Positions 13,836-22,543 are shown, counted from the first letter of the stretch. The stretch is 37,709 bases of DNA from Candidatus Iainarchaeum sp. (GCA_026396995.1 JAPLVS010000071.1:1-37709), one strand, 5' to 3'. Numbers and translations: made by a program. Notes: generated by a model from the letters alone, not told the origin.

Positions 13836-16800
13836 TTGGAAGTGCTGAAAGTTTCTGTTGCACTGATAGCTTTAGCTGCTGCAGCCCTGCTCCTGCTTTT
13901 TTCTTCGGGCTGTGTGAGTGAAAAGGAATTTACGGCGCAGAGGCTGGAGTGCGTCGAGCTTGCCTCGCAGGCGTATGCAGTGGTGCCGCACTGCGATTCC
14001 CAGGAGGAATGCTTTGAGGCGCTGGACAAGAACATGTTCGGCTTTCCTGAGGAAAGCCTTGACTATTCAGTAAGGCAGGAATTGTTCGAGTTCAAGAACC
14101 GCGTTGCGAGGAGCTGGCTTTACTATAACCGCGCATTGGACCGCGTGAACGAAATACGCTCTGCCTGCATGGACGGAAAAAAACTCGAGGAGCTTCCGAG
14201 GCTTTCCAATGAACTGAACAATTTTTTGCTTATGGCCTTTGAGGAGGCCGACAAGGCCGACATGAAAAGCGTTTCGATTCTTGCCCTGGAATCGTCGATG
14301 CTTGAAAGGGATGAAGTGCAAAAGATGCGGGAAGAGCAGCTTTTTGATGTTTTCATAAAAATAGGCAACAACCTCGGTCTCAGGTCCTCGCCTGAATCTG
14401 CAGGCCAAAGCGGTGGCTATTATGCGCGCCTGCTGCTGAAAATCGGGGAATTCAACAGGCTGGCTGAAGCCAAAGGCCTTGAACCGATTGCCCTGCAGCA
14501 GTACGGCGCCGAGGATTTTTCTTTTTCTTTTGCCGGGATTCTCGGAAAGGAGTTCGTGCAGGAATACGGGAAAAAATATTTTTTTGTCCCGTTTCTCGGA
14601 AGCGCTTTTGCCTCTTTTGTTTCTTTCCTTTCGGGTTCAAGCAATTTGGGCCAGTCGCTTGAACTCCTGAGGAATTCCCCCTCATTTGAATTTCTGGGCA
14701 TTTATTCCGGTTTGCTTGGCGAAAAGGATTCTGTTTTGGCTGAATTTTCTTATTTGCTGAAGGAGGACTGCATTTCAAGGCGGTTTGTGGAACTGGAAAG
14801 TGAAGGCCTTGAGAAAAAAATCGGGGCAGATATTGCAGCGGCAAGGGAGAAAATTGAAAGGATTCCTTTCGATGAATTTTCTTTCATTGATGAAAACTTT
14901 TATTTTTCGCTTTACTCGCTTTTGATGGAAGAAGCGCCATTTTCTTACCGCGAATTCGATTTCGAATCCGTAAGGGAAGGCTGGCAGGAAAGCGGCAAAA
15001 CGCTTGAATCCATCGAATACGATTTCCATTCTGTTGTTTCAGGCTGGTGCCTGCAAAGCATTTCCCTGGGCGAAAGGGCGACCAGGCTCAAAAGCGCAAG
15101 TTTTGCCCTCGAGGAACTGAATGAATCGCTTGACTATATCGAAGGCGGGCTGCTGGACGGCATTGTGGAAAAATGCAGTGAAAGGATTCCGCTGCTGGAA
15201 TCCGAAGCCGAAAAAACCCTGAAATCAGGGAACGGGCAGGCGCTCCTTTACGCAGGCGCGATTTTGGGCGAAAGGATTGAAGGCTTCAAAAAAGCCGGAA
15301 CAGTGCAGGAAAAAATCCATTATTGCTATGAGTCATTGAAAGGCCTTGAGGAACTGGAAAAAGCGCAGGCCGACAGCGATGCGGCCGAAAAGGAAATGAA
15401 GTCAAGCATCGGCTCCTGCCTTGACGCGCTTGATTTTTACAGGCCTTTCCTGAAGGATTGCGACCGCGGGCTCTATGAAAGCATTGCAGAATTCAACGAA
15501 TCTCTCGATTTGGGCTCTTTTGATGCTGAAGCCGCTTCGGCCTGCAATTCGCTTCTGTCGCTGGCTGAACAGGCGCTCAGGGAAAAATTTGAAGCCGAAT
15601 CAGTTGAGGTCTGCTTTGCAAATTCAAAAGAGCTGCTGGAAAAAATAAGGCTTGTTTTTTCCAAAGCCCCTGTGCTTGAAGGGAGCCTTTCCCTTGCGCC
15701 GCTTGAAAAGGAGGCTTTGGATTTGGGCGCTTTTTTCAAAGGCAAAAAAATCAATCTTTTGGTTTCTGCAGACAAAATGCAGTCAGTCAAATGGCGTGCC
15801 TGCGAGCTCGAAAAAAAAGGGTCAGAGGGCATTGAAAAATTGCTTTCGGAATACCTTTCTGAAACAGCGGTTGTGCGCTCAGTCCCTGTTTCCGGCGCGG
15901 CTGTCGGGGTTGAATTCGAGGACCGCAAAATAATCGAATTTTCCAATCCTTTCTTTTCCTGGGGAAAAGCGCTTGCTGTTTCCATTCCATTCAAGCACGA
16001 TTTTGACGGGATTAAAAATAAATCCGGCAATGTGAGCGGTTTTTCTGTAAAAGATTCCATTGCAACAGTGCAGTTCTCTTTCCTGCCTGAAGGCACTTCC
16101 CTTATTGAAGTGTTTTCCTCAGGCCTTGTTTCTTTTTCCTCTGAGGACAGGCTTTTGCAGCTGAATTCGGAATCTGCGGAAATAGAGGCAAAAGTTGTTT
16201 TCGATTCGAAAAATGCTGTTTTCGGTATTCGCGCGGAAATCCCGCTAAAGAGTGGCGACCTTGCGGTTTCAGGCCTGCGCGCTTTCCTTGACGGCAAAGG
16301 ATTGCCTGTATCTTACAGCAACGGCAATGCAGTTTTGTTTTTTGAAAAACTCGAACCGAAAAGCGAATTGTTCGTATACTATGCGCTCCTTGAGCCTTTG
16401 TCGGTTGAAAAGATTTTGCTGGAATCGGATAAAATTGACGAAAACCTTTCGGAAGAAGTGTTTTCGGTGAAGGTTTCAAGCAGGCTTCCCTTCAAGGCAA
16501 AAGATGTTCCAATACTGCTTCCTTTTACAGTATCGGAAGAAAACCTGGAAAGCATTGCATTATTCGACAGCGGGGGCACAAAGCAAAAAACCGAATTCCT
16601 GCCCGGCGCGCTGAAATTTTCCGTCGATTCCCTTGAACCGCTGCAGTCAAAATCATTCACGCTTAAAGTGCGGATTCTGGATGAAAGCGCTTTCGCTTCC
16701 TCGCTTCTGGAACAGGCAAAGGCAAAACTTGAGGCGATGCTGCAGTCCGGGAATGAAAGCGTCCGGAGCGAGGCCGAAAGCCTGCTTGCTGAAATCGGGA

Positions 16801-18029
16801 AAACTGGCTCGCTTGAGTTCAGGGAAAACATTGCAAGGGCTTCAGGGCTGTTTGATTCGGCTTCCGCGCTGGAAAAAAGGGCGGCGCTCGAGTCAGGCCT
16901 TGACAGCGAAATGCAGGCGCTGGAAAAAGAAATACAGCAAAAATCAGCATTCCTTGAAACCGAACTGCTGAATGCAAGGTCGGCAGGTTTCACGGATTTG
17001 TCGAAAGAAATAGAATCCTTCATGGCAGAACAGGGAAAAGTGCTTGGCGAAGCCGAAAAATTAAAGCAGTCCGACAAGAGCAAGGCTCTCGCGCTGTTGA
17101 ACAAGGTTGCAATTGCGTTCCGCGGATTCAGCCCGGCCGGTGCTTCAGGCATGCTTGAGGGCGAGGCTGAAAAAGCCTTCAATGAAATAAACACAGTTCT
17201 CTTGGAATGGGCTGGTGCAGGCCTTGCCCAAAGCAAAATTTCAGGCTTGAAGGAAAAAGCCAACGCATTGTTCGAAGAGTTCAAGCTTTCCGGCAACAAC
17301 GCAGGTTTTGAGGAAAGGAACGCAAAAGTTCAAGCCTTGAAGGAAACCTCTGCCGACCTCAATGCGCTTTTTGAAAAAGAATTGGGCATTGAAGCAGGCA
17401 AAATAGTGGAAAAAATCAACGCTTTTTTTGAAAAAAATTCCATGGCTAAAAGCGGGCTTGAAACGCTGAAAAAAGAACTTGAATCTGTTCCAAGCGAAGA
17501 GCTTGTAAAGGCAAAAATAATCCTGCCGTTCAAGGCAGACGAAATCGACAGCCTTATCGGCGAATTGCAGGGCGAAGAGTCAAAATACAAAAAGCAGTTC
17601 CAGGACCTGCTTGGCCTTGCAGGAAAAGGCAGGAACAAGGAAATGGTTGAAAAAGCGAAAGGCATTGATTTCGATTCCCTTGTTGCGCACTCCTCTGAAA
17701 GGGAGCAGGTTGTTTCCGCAATGGCCGAAAGCCTCAAGTCAGGCGCGCTTGCCTCGCTTGCAGAAGCAAAAAACAATTTCGGCAGCCTTGACAGCACAGG
17801 CCTTTCAGCGCTCGAGGAATCCGTTAACGAGGCCCGCAAAAACAATTATTTGAAATCACTGCTGCTGAGCCGCACGGCGCTGGCTTCGCTCAAGCAATCC
17901 GAGGGCCTTGATTTCTCGGTGCTGCTTTTCCCTGCCTTTGTCGCCCTGGTAATCCTCTTCGCCCGCGCTTACAAAAAATCACGCAGGCAGGAAAAGCCTT
18001 TTTACCGCAAAATTCCAAGGCAGTATTAG
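13836..18029 (+). CDS. Giant membrane-linked helical protein (1397 residues)
   Basis: A 1397-residue protein with no family I can name. A hydrophobic leader ends in a lipobox-like SSGC (Cys26), and a single transmembrane helix followed by a basic tail (Y-K-K-S-R-R-Q) lies at about residues 1357-1385. The bulk is therefore probably extracytoplasmic and anchored at both ends, or at the C-terminus only if the leader is cleaved. Residues about 30-700 are mainly helical with scattered cysteines. About 700-980 is beta-rich with tandem sandwich-like segments, and 980-1350 is a long Ala/Glu/Lys coiled coil. The TTG at 13836 or the GTG at 13842 could start it; the ribosome binding site is weak. A structural, envelope or adhesion role is inferred from the architecture only. 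Confidence 0.7.
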   Translation: MEVLKVSVALIALAAAALLLLFSSGCVSEKEFTAQRLECVELASQAYAVVPHCDSQEECFEALDKNMFGFPEESLDYSVRQELFEFKNRVARSWLYYNRALDRVNEIRSACMDGKKLEELPRLSNELNNFLLMAFEEADKADMKSVSILALESSMLERDEVQKMREEQLFDVFIKIGNNLGLRSSPESAGQSGGYYARLLLKIGEFNRLAEAKGLEPIALQQYGAEDFSFSFAGILGKEFVQEYGKKYFFVPFLGSAFASFVSFLSGSSNLGQSLELLRNSPSFEFLGIYSGLLGEKDSVLAEFSYLLKEDCISRRFVELESEGLEKKIGADIAAAREKIERIPFDEFSFIDENFYFSLYSLLMEEAPFSYREFDFESVREGWQESGKTLESIEYDFHSVVSGWCLQSISLGERATRLKSASFALEELNESLDYIEGGLLDGIVEKCSERIPLLESEAEKTLKSGNGQALLYAGAILGERIEGFKKAGTVQEKIHYCYESLKGLEELEKAQADSDAAEKEMKSSIGSCLDALDFYRPFLKDCDRGLYESIAEFNESLDLGSFDAEAASACNSLLSLAEQALREKFEAESVEVCFANSKELLEKIRLVFSKAPVLEGSLSLAPLEKEALDLGAFFKGKKINLLVSADKMQSVKWRACELEKKGSEGIEKLLSEYLSETAVVRSVPVSGAAVGVEFEDRKIIEFSNPFFSWGKALAVSIPFKHDFDGIKNKSGNVSGFSVKDSIATVQFSFLPEGTSLIEVFSSGLVSFSSEDRLLQLNSESAEIEAKVVFDSKNAVFGIRAEIPLKSGDLAVSGLRAFLDGKGLPVSYSNGNAVLFFEKLEPKSELFVYYALLEPLSVEKILLESDKIDENLSEEVFSVKVSSRLPFKAKDVPILLPFTVSEENLESIALFDSGGTKQKTEFLPGALKFSVDSLEPLQSKSFTLKVRILDESAFASSLLEQAKAKLEAMLQSGNESVRSEAESLLAEIGKTGSLEFRENIARASGLFDSASALEKRAALESGLDSEMQALEKEIQQKSAFLETELLNARSAGFTDLSKEIESFMAEQGKVLGEAEKLKQSDKSKALALLNKVAIAFRGFSPAGASGMLEGEAEKAFNEINTVLLEWAGAGLAQSKISGLKEKANALFEEFKLSGNNAGFEERNAKVQALKETSADLNALFEKELGIEAGKIVEKINAFFEKNSMAKSGLETLKKELESVPSEELVKAKIILPFKADEIDSLIGELQGEESKYKKQFQDLLGLAGKGRNKEMVEKAKGIDFDSLVAHSSEREQVVSAMAESLKSGALASLAEAKNNFGSLDSTGLSALEESVNEARKNNYLKSLLLSRTALASLKQSEGLDFSVLLFPAFVALVILFARAYKKSRRQEKPFYRKIPRQY

Positions 18030-18095
18030 GGCACAGCCGCACAAGGTTTTTATTCGGTTGTATACAGTTGAATTATTTTATAGGGTGTTTTTTGA

Positions 18096-18389
18096 ATGCC
18101 GCCAAAACCAATTAAGCCAAACAGGAAAAGCCGGAAAAGGTGGCAAGGCGCTGGAGTCAAATATCTGGTTCCCGAGGTTTTGCCAGCGGAAGAATTCGAC
18201 TGCAGGGTTTTGCCAGGGCCCCCTCAGCCATCAAAGAATCTCTCTGCGTATGTTTTTGACCCCAAGGCAATTCAAGGGCACTTGGCTGCCGAGCAAAAGG
18301 GGCTTCCACCGCAGCGGAACCACAAAGGCGGCAGGCCTGCTCGGAGCAATGGCAGGCGACCAAGGCAGCGCGGCCCAAACAAGACCTGA
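18096..18389 (+). CDS. Small basic Pro/Arg-rich protein
   Basis: A 97-residue orphan rich in Pro, Arg, Lys and Gln, with no hydrophobic core obvious from sequence; both ends look disordered (K-P-I-K-P-N-R-K-S-R-K-R and G-R-P-A-R-S-N-G-R-R-P-R-Q-R). The ATG has a good GGGTG and T-rich spacer upstream, and a TTTTATAGG element precedes it. Overlapping frames on both strands exist, but this one has the best start signals and ends one base before the convergent gene's stop. An RNA-binding role is possible from composition only. Confidence 0.5.
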   Translation: MPPKPIKPNRKSRKRWQGAGVKYLVPEVLPAEEFDCRVLPGPPQPSKNLSAYVFDPKAIQGHLAAEQKGLPPQRNHKGGRPARSNGRRPRQRGPNKT

Positions 18390-18390
18390 C

Positions 18391-19614
18391 CTATTTCCCG
18401 TATTCTTCCCTTGTGTGGATATAGAAATAGATTGCCCCGCCTGCCGCTAGGAGCAGTATTGTTGCGCCTGCAAGCAATACTGGGTTTTCTTCCCTGAACG
18501 AGACTGTTGCGGGATTGCAGGTTTTTTCTTTAAGGCCGTCGGCTGAAAAAGTGCAGCCTATTTTGAAATCGCCGTTGCCTTGTGCTTTTGCTTTCAAAGT
18601 GAAGGATTTGGCCTGCTTGGCTTCAAGCAGCGGCAGTTCGATTTCCTGGCTGCCTTCGGCGAGTTCAAGGCCTTTGCCTAGGTTCAGGTCGATTTTTGCG
18701 TTTGAAATTGGCACGATTTCCTTGTTGAAAATTGTGACCGTAAAGAGCGTTTCCCTTGAAAAGCTGTTCACTGATTCGATGCCGATTGCGGTTGTCAGTG
18801 CCGGTTCTCCTTTCGGGTTGATGAACACAAGATTGGATTTTAAGGATTCTTCTTCGCCGAAAACATTCTGGTATTTTGCGATTGCAGGCGGCAATTGCAT
18901 CGGCACCGCGCTTTCAATCCTGATGGTGTAGGATAAAACCTTTGTTTCCCCGGGGTTTATCACGCCCTCAAAGCTTGTCTGGCCTATTTCCTTCCTTGTC
19001 TGGGTTATTCCGGCCAGTTCTTTGCGGTTCCTTAAATCGACATAGGAGAGGCCGGTGCCTTCATTCACTATTTTCAGGATTATGTTTAAGTCTTCCCCGA
19101 GGGCTGCATCATAGCTTTCAACGCATTCCCCTGAATCGAGCAGAACGCATGAAACGAAGCCCTGCTCCCTGAAAACAGGCTTTTTGTAATAGCCTATAAG
19201 CGATTCGTTGGACAATACTGCGCGCGTGGCATTCCTGCCTGTCCTGATGCATGCCTTCAGGGTGTTTTCCTTCAGCACCTGCCCTCTTTCGAGTTCTGCC
19301 CTTAACCAGCAGCTTTCAGCAGTGCACCTGAAATCATCGATCCCGAAACTTCCGACTGCCTTGCCGTTGAGTTTAAGGGAAACCCCTGCCTCGCCTGAAG
19401 GCGCAGGGTAGAATTCGGCCTTTATTGAAATGATCGGGTAAAATTCAATGCCAGGGTCAGGAATGGAAAAAACGAATTCCGAGCACTGTTCCACTTCGAT
19501 TCCTTTGGCTTCGGTGCTGTTATAGCCAAGTTCCCTGAGCGAAACCTCTTCTGCTGCCAGCGCAGTGCCTAACGCCAGCATGAACGCAAAAACAAGAAGA
19601 AACTTATTGTCCAA
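18391..19614 (-). CDS. Secreted, C-terminally anchored surface protein
   Basis: A 407-residue protein with a classical signal peptide (residues about 1-20, ending A-L-A-A) and one C-terminal transmembrane helix (about 378-398) followed by a short cytoplasmic tail. Between them are about three beta-sandwich domains; the last two (about 170-370) look like CARDB or DUF11-type surface modules with the N-P-G-E-T-K-x-L-S-Y-T-I pattern. Six or more cysteines may form disulfides outside the cell. The TTG start follows a strong GGAGGGAGAT ribosome binding site that lies inside the end of the kinase gene. The two reading frames overlap by 11 bases, so translation is coupled. Ligand and role are unknown. 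Confidence 0.68.
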   Translation of the reverse strand: MDNKFLLVFAFMLALGTALAAEEVSLRELGYNSTEAKGIEVEQCSEFVFSIPDPGIEFYPIISIKAEFYPAPSGEAGVSLKLNGKAVGSFGIDDFRCTAESCWLRAELERGQVLKENTLKACIRTGRNATRAVLSNESLIGYYKKPVFREQGFVSCVLLDSGECVESYDAALGEDLNIILKIVNEGTGLSYVDLRNRKELAGITQTRKEIGQTSFEGVINPGETKVLSYTIRIESAVPMQLPPAIAKYQNVFGEEESLKSNLVFINPKGEPALTTAIGIESVNSFSRETLFTVTIFNKEIVPISNAKIDLNLGKGLELAEGSQEIELPLLEAKQAKSFTLKAKAQGNGDFKIGCTFSADGLKEKTCNPATVSFREENPVLLAGATILLLAAGGAIYFYIHTREEYGK

Positions 19615-20101
19615 TTATCTCCCTCCGCCTCAATTCCTCTAAGATATTGGAAAGAGTCTCTTTTATTCCTTTCTCATTCCTCACTTCAATAATCCTTTTT
19701 GAGCCATAATTTCTTAAAGCGTGCTTTTTGCAGTAATCTATGCCTTCGCAGAAAACATTGTCCTGCACTTTTTCAGCGGCATATCCTCTTCCACCAAGCC
19801 TTGCCTCTAAAAGTTCGGGGTGCGTCCTCAGCAAAATGACAGCGTCAACAGGCAGTTTCACCTCGCACAAAATGTGGCCTTCGAGGATAATGTTCTTGTG
19901 TTTTTTGAGTTCAGCGGAAGCCGCTTTTTTCAGCGCCCCAAGCGGAATCACTAGCTCCGAATCTGCGTGGTCCCATTTGCCGATGCCTTTCTCCAGGGCC
20001 AGGTCTCTTTCATTGACAACAAAGCAGCCCAATTTTTTGGCTAACCTTTTTGCAATCGTGGTTTTGCCTGTGCCTGGAGAGCCTGTGAGTAGTAATTTCA
20101 T
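19604..20101 (-). CDS. AK6/Fap7-type nucleoside-monophosphate kinase
   Basis: A 165-residue P-loop kinase of the AK6/Fap7 group. The Walker A motif GSPGTGKTT is at residues 7-15. It is followed by V-N-E-R-D-L, an I-I-L-E-G-H strand (residues 71-76, Walker-B-like region), and a short lid with L-L-R-T-H-P-E-L-L-E-A-R-L-G-G-R-G-Y. In eukaryotes and archaea Fap7 acts late in small ribosomal subunit maturation and has adenylate kinase and ATPase activity. Length is slightly below typical (about 170-190). The ATG lies 48 bases from the end of the methyltransferase gene upstream. Its stop overlaps the start of a secreted protein gene, an unexpected partner. Confidence 0.85.
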   Translation of the reverse strand: MKLLLTGSPGTGKTTIAKRLAKKLGCFVVNERDLALEKGIGKWDHADSELVIPLGALKKAASAELKKHKNIILEGHILCEVKLPVDAVILLRTHPELLEARLGGRGYAAEKVQDNVFCEGIDYCKKHALRNYGSKRIIEVRNEKGIKETLSNILEELRRREIIGQ

Positions 20102-20149
20102 GAACTAAATAGTAAAGGGAAATAATTAAAGTTTGAGCCCCTGCGTGTT

Positions 20150-20848
20150 TTATTTTTCCCTTTCGATGATAAGGGTGCTGCTAAGCAACCTTTCAGTCTT
20201 GTGGGTTTTGATTGTTGTTTTGAATTTCAGTTCTGTGCCTTTGCAGGCCAGTTCTATTGCTTTTTGGGTCCAACCTGTGAAATATTCAAGGTTGCCGATA
20301 TCCGTGACAAGCTTGCCTCCGACTGCGAGTTTCGGGAGGAGTTTTGCGAGATTGGCTGGAAATTCATTTGATAGGTGCCAAAGCCCGGTATGGGAATAAA
20401 GCAGGTCAACCGAGCCGTTCTTCAGGTATCTTGAAAGGTCTTCCGCAACGCCATGGATATATTTTACATTCCTGCTTTTGGCCCATTCGTCGTGGGCGAT
20501 ATCAGCGAACCCGTAAACTCTCACTGCCCTTCCGAATTTTTTGGCGATTTCTTCTGTTGCAACCCCCCTTCCGCAGCCCCAGTCCAGCACCACAACAGGC
20601 CTCGGCCTTATCTCCGTTATGCGCTTCCTGATGCTTTTCGACAAAGAATAGTGCAGGCTCTGGTTTATTGCTTGCAAAGAGTTGTTTTCCGGGCCCCAGG
20701 CATCCTGGCAGACATAAGCCCTTACTTTCCTGGTTTCCCCTGGTTTTCCTCTCCATTTCCTTGCTATCTGTTGCGGCTCCCGCTTAATTTTTTGGCGGTC
20801 CAAATATTTCGGGAATTTTCCTTTGCGGCCTTTTCCATAAATGTGCAT
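20150..20848 (-). CDS. Class I SAM-dependent methyltransferase
   Basis: A 232-residue protein with a class I methyltransferase fold. Motif I VVLDWGCGRG is at residues 86-95. It is followed by a VYGFADI strand, VDLLYSHTGLWHL (motif IV region) and G-G-K-L-V-T-D-I-G-N-L-E (motif VI region). The first 60 residues are basic and unusual (Y-G-K-G-R-K-G-K and R-E-P-Q-Q-I-A-R-K-W-R-G-K-P-G-E), perhaps an RNA- or protein-contacting extension. No motif tells the substrate. The ATG has a strong GGGAGTGA ribosome binding site and an ATAATATTTA element upstream. A second orphan methyltransferase with a basic N-terminal extension is encoded at 30747. Confidence 0.72.
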   Translation of the reverse strand: MHIYGKGRKGKFPKYLDRQKIKREPQQIARKWRGKPGETRKVRAYVCQDAWGPENNSLQAINQSLHYSLSKSIRKRITEIRPRPVVVLDWGCGRGVATEEIAKKFGRAVRVYGFADIAHDEWAKSRNVKYIHGVAEDLSRYLKNGSVDLLYSHTGLWHLSNEFPANLAKLLPKLAVGGKLVTDIGNLEYFTGWTQKAIELACKGTELKFKTTIKTHKTERLLSSTLIIEREK

Positions 20849-20984
20849 TTGTTTTCACTCCCGATTTGCCTAAATATTATGCGCCTGTTTTTGTTTTAAA
20901 GAGTGGGTTAGGCACCGGCATTCATGCGTGTAAAAGAAGAGATTTTGCTGCAGGGGGTTGGGGTGATGAGGCAAAACAAAACAG

Positions 20985-21122
20985 TCATTTCCTGCCTTGG
21001 AATGCCAAGCAGTTGTCCGGAAGAATCATGCCGCCGCTTTCAAGGGCCCTGCAAAGCATTCTTGCAAGCTCCTCGTTCATTTCAGCACTCTTGTTTTTTG
21101 AGTGGCATTTTTTTTCCGGCAT
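20985..21122 (-). CDS. Small 45-residue Cys-containing protein
   Basis: A short gene read on the minus strand from ATG at 21120-21122 to TGA at 20985-20987. The product is 45 residues: a charged start (M-P-E-K-K-C-H), a helix with E-M-N-E-E-L-A-R-M-L, and an ending with C-L-A-F-Q-G-R-K. It has three Cys and one His and no hydrophobic segment. Start signals are good: AGGGGGA placed 9 bases before the ATG and a palindromic GTTTATAAAC TATA element at 21162-21171, about 44 bases before it. It lies upstream of the methyltransferase gene in the same direction. The plus-strand frames over it lack comparable signals. No family recognised. Confidence 0.5.
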   Translation of the reverse strand: MPEKKCHSKNKSAEMNEELARMLCRALESGGMILPDNCLAFQGRK

Positions 21123-21161
21123 TTTGTTTTCCCCCTGCGAGCGTAAATAATATGCCCTACC

Positions 21162-21171
21162 TGTTTATAAA
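21162..21171 (-). promoter_or_regulatory. TATA element of the 45-residue gene
   Basis: The palindrome GTTTATAAAC fits the archaeal TATA consensus and is correctly spaced for a transcription start near 21140, just before the AGGGGGA ribosome binding site. Being symmetric, it could also be read on the plus strand. Confidence 0.45.
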
Positions 21172-21172
21172 C

Positions 21173-21510
21173 CTACCGAGAAAAAAGGAAGATTCTGCCT
21201 CCTTTTCGGTTATGTAGTTTTCCAGTGGTTTTTCAGCCAAAAATAAGCCCAAAACAGCCTTATTTCTTATGTATATTTGGTTTTTTTCCGGCTAAAATTT
21301 TTTTCCAAAAAATCCAAAAAAAACGCGTTATGTAGTAGCTCCCCTGTGTGGAAGAATCTTTTTCCGCAGGAAAGAGATTTTGGTAAAGATTGGTGCTGTG
21401 TTGGGTGAAATGGCTGAACATAATAGAAAGGCCTGGAAATTTTCCGGTTGCTTTACCTTTCATTGCTCTTTTAAGGAAAAAGGGTCAGTAATATATCGTT
21501 TTGATTGTTT
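21173..21510. other. AT-rich stretch without a confident gene
   Basis: About 340 bases between the 45-residue gene and the orphan at 21525. It contains an imperfect hairpin (CCGAGAAAAAAGGA paired with TCCTTTTCGG, near 21175-21210) and several long A and T runs around 21280-21330. CTTTTAAGG near 21470 may be the promoter of the next gene. A plus-strand frame from about 21401 is open but overlaps the next gene by about 100 bases and is not annotated. Confidence 0.4.
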
Positions 21511-21524
21511 GGAGGGTGAATCGG

Positions 21525-22196
21525 ATGGTGAGGCTGTTTCAACGCTCAGGGTCAAAGAGAGTGCCTTCAAAGACTGTAAAGGGGCTAGCTTCGAGGAAGG
21601 CTTCGTTTGCAGAGCAATTTGAGCGGTCATCGGATGGGCGCCAGACAACAGGGAAGACTTCTTTTATAGTTTCGAGCACCTTGGGTTTTCGCCCTCACAA
21701 TAAGGCATTAAATCGCTACACCGATTCGACTAGCGAATATGGCACATGGCACAGGTTAAAGAGGGGGCCTTGGGGTTTGCTGCCCGTGGGTAAGAGATTG
21801 CCGCCTGTACTTAAGAGAGGTTTTATTTCTATTGCAACTGGCAATGAAATATTTTTTAGGCGGGTGATTCCAAAACTCGGAAAAGGTTCTATTGTAGTTT
21901 ATTCCGACCCTGCCACTCGCCCTGACTATACTACCTTACCGGGCGTCAACCCCTGCTATCGCGTAGGCATTGTGCAAAGTGTCAGTAGTGAGGGGAAGAT
22001 GGAGGTTGTATTTACCCATTATGCGCCAGTGGCATTTCGGTTAGATGCTCCAAGGCCTAGAGGATTTAACAACTCCGGCACCCCGCAAACCCTAATCGTC
22101 GATGCTAAGAAACTGGAACCTGTCGCAATTGAGGCAAGGCGCTCGGATTTAAAAATAACAGCACTAAAAGGTAAGATCGCCGACTTAGGTCGTTAG
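21525..22196 (+). CDS. Orphan protein, 223 residues, basic N-terminus
   Basis: A 223-residue protein that I do not recognise. The first 60 residues are basic and Ser/Arg-rich. From about residue 85 a beta-rich domain follows with F-I-S-I-A-T-G-N-E-I-F-F, G-S-I-V-V-Y-S-D-P, V-G-I-V-Q-S-V and M-E-V-V-F-T-H-Y, which could be an SH3-like or OB-like barrel. The ATG at 21525 is selected because GGAGGGTGA, the best ribosome binding site in the window, ends 5 bases before it; the frame extends 8 codons further upstream. Codon use (CTA, ACT, CGC, CCC) differs from neighbours, hinting at recent acquisition or weak expression. Confidence 0.58.
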   Translation: MVRLFQRSGSKRVPSKTVKGLASRKASFAEQFERSSDGRQTTGKTSFIVSSTLGFRPHNKALNRYTDSTSEYGTWHRLKRGPWGLLPVGKRLPPVLKRGFISIATGNEIFFRRVIPKLGKGSIVVYSDPATRPDYTTLPGVNPCYRVGIVQSVSSEGKMEVVFTHYAPVAFRLDAPRPRGFNNSGTPQTLIVDAKKLEPVAIEARRSDLKITALKGKIADLGR

Positions 22197-22233
22197 GCAA
22201 AAACACCGACATTAAACCAGGCGGATTGCGTTT

Positions 22234-22458
22234 TTATTTTTGTTTTTCCCAGCGCAGGAATTTGTGGGTGTTGGCATCGAATACCGCCAATCTGCCCCTG
22301 GTGTAAAAAACATTTATGCGTTTGCCTCTCTCGTATGCTATATGCCCAAGGCGGATTGTTTGGCCTTTCCGAATTTTTCTGTGTTCTTTGTCCGATATTG
22401 GTTTTGGTGTTCTTTTCCTGACTGTTTTTGGGCCTCTTACGCGCGGATGTGTCGGCAA
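22234..22458 (-). CDS. Small basic orphan protein
   Basis: A 74-residue basic protein with a Pro/Arg/Lys-rich first half (P-R-V-R-G-P-K-T-V-R-K-R) and a compact beta-like second half (T-I-R-L-G-H-I-A-Y, I-N-V-F-Y-T-R-G-R-L-A-V-F-D). The frame extends to a GTG at 22467, but that GTG lies within a GAGGTGGT ribosome binding site, so the TTG at 22458 is taken as the start. An ATAAATACA promoter element lies near 22490. Size and charge are like ribosomal or RNA-binding proteins, but I cannot match it to a known ribosomal protein. Confidence 0.55.
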   Translation of the reverse strand: MPTHPRVRGPKTVRKRTPKPISDKEHRKIRKGQTIRLGHIAYERGKRINVFYTRGRLAVFDANTHKFLRWEKQK

Positions 22459-22543
22459 TGTGACCACCTCACACTATATTGGGCAGCCGTTGTATTTATT
22501 TTTTTGCTTTTCAAGCCTGCCGACAGAATCAGTTTTGGCTTAG

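Noticed and set aside
15473-17299. Two long minus-strand Ser-rich frames across the 1397-residue gene
   Set aside because: They are shadows of a frame with regular Glu/Lys codons; composition and lack of promoter signals speak against them.
20963-21025. C/D box guide RNA (GTGATGA at 20963-20969)
   Set aside because: No D box CTGA at the expected distance and no terminal stem; it lies in the 3' flank of the 45-residue gene.
21380-21622. An 80-residue plus-strand frame with several Cys
   Set aside because: It overlaps the 21525 gene by about 100 bases, and the 21525 gene has a much stronger ribosome binding site. A TTG near 21401 with GGTG upstream keeps it possible but unproven.
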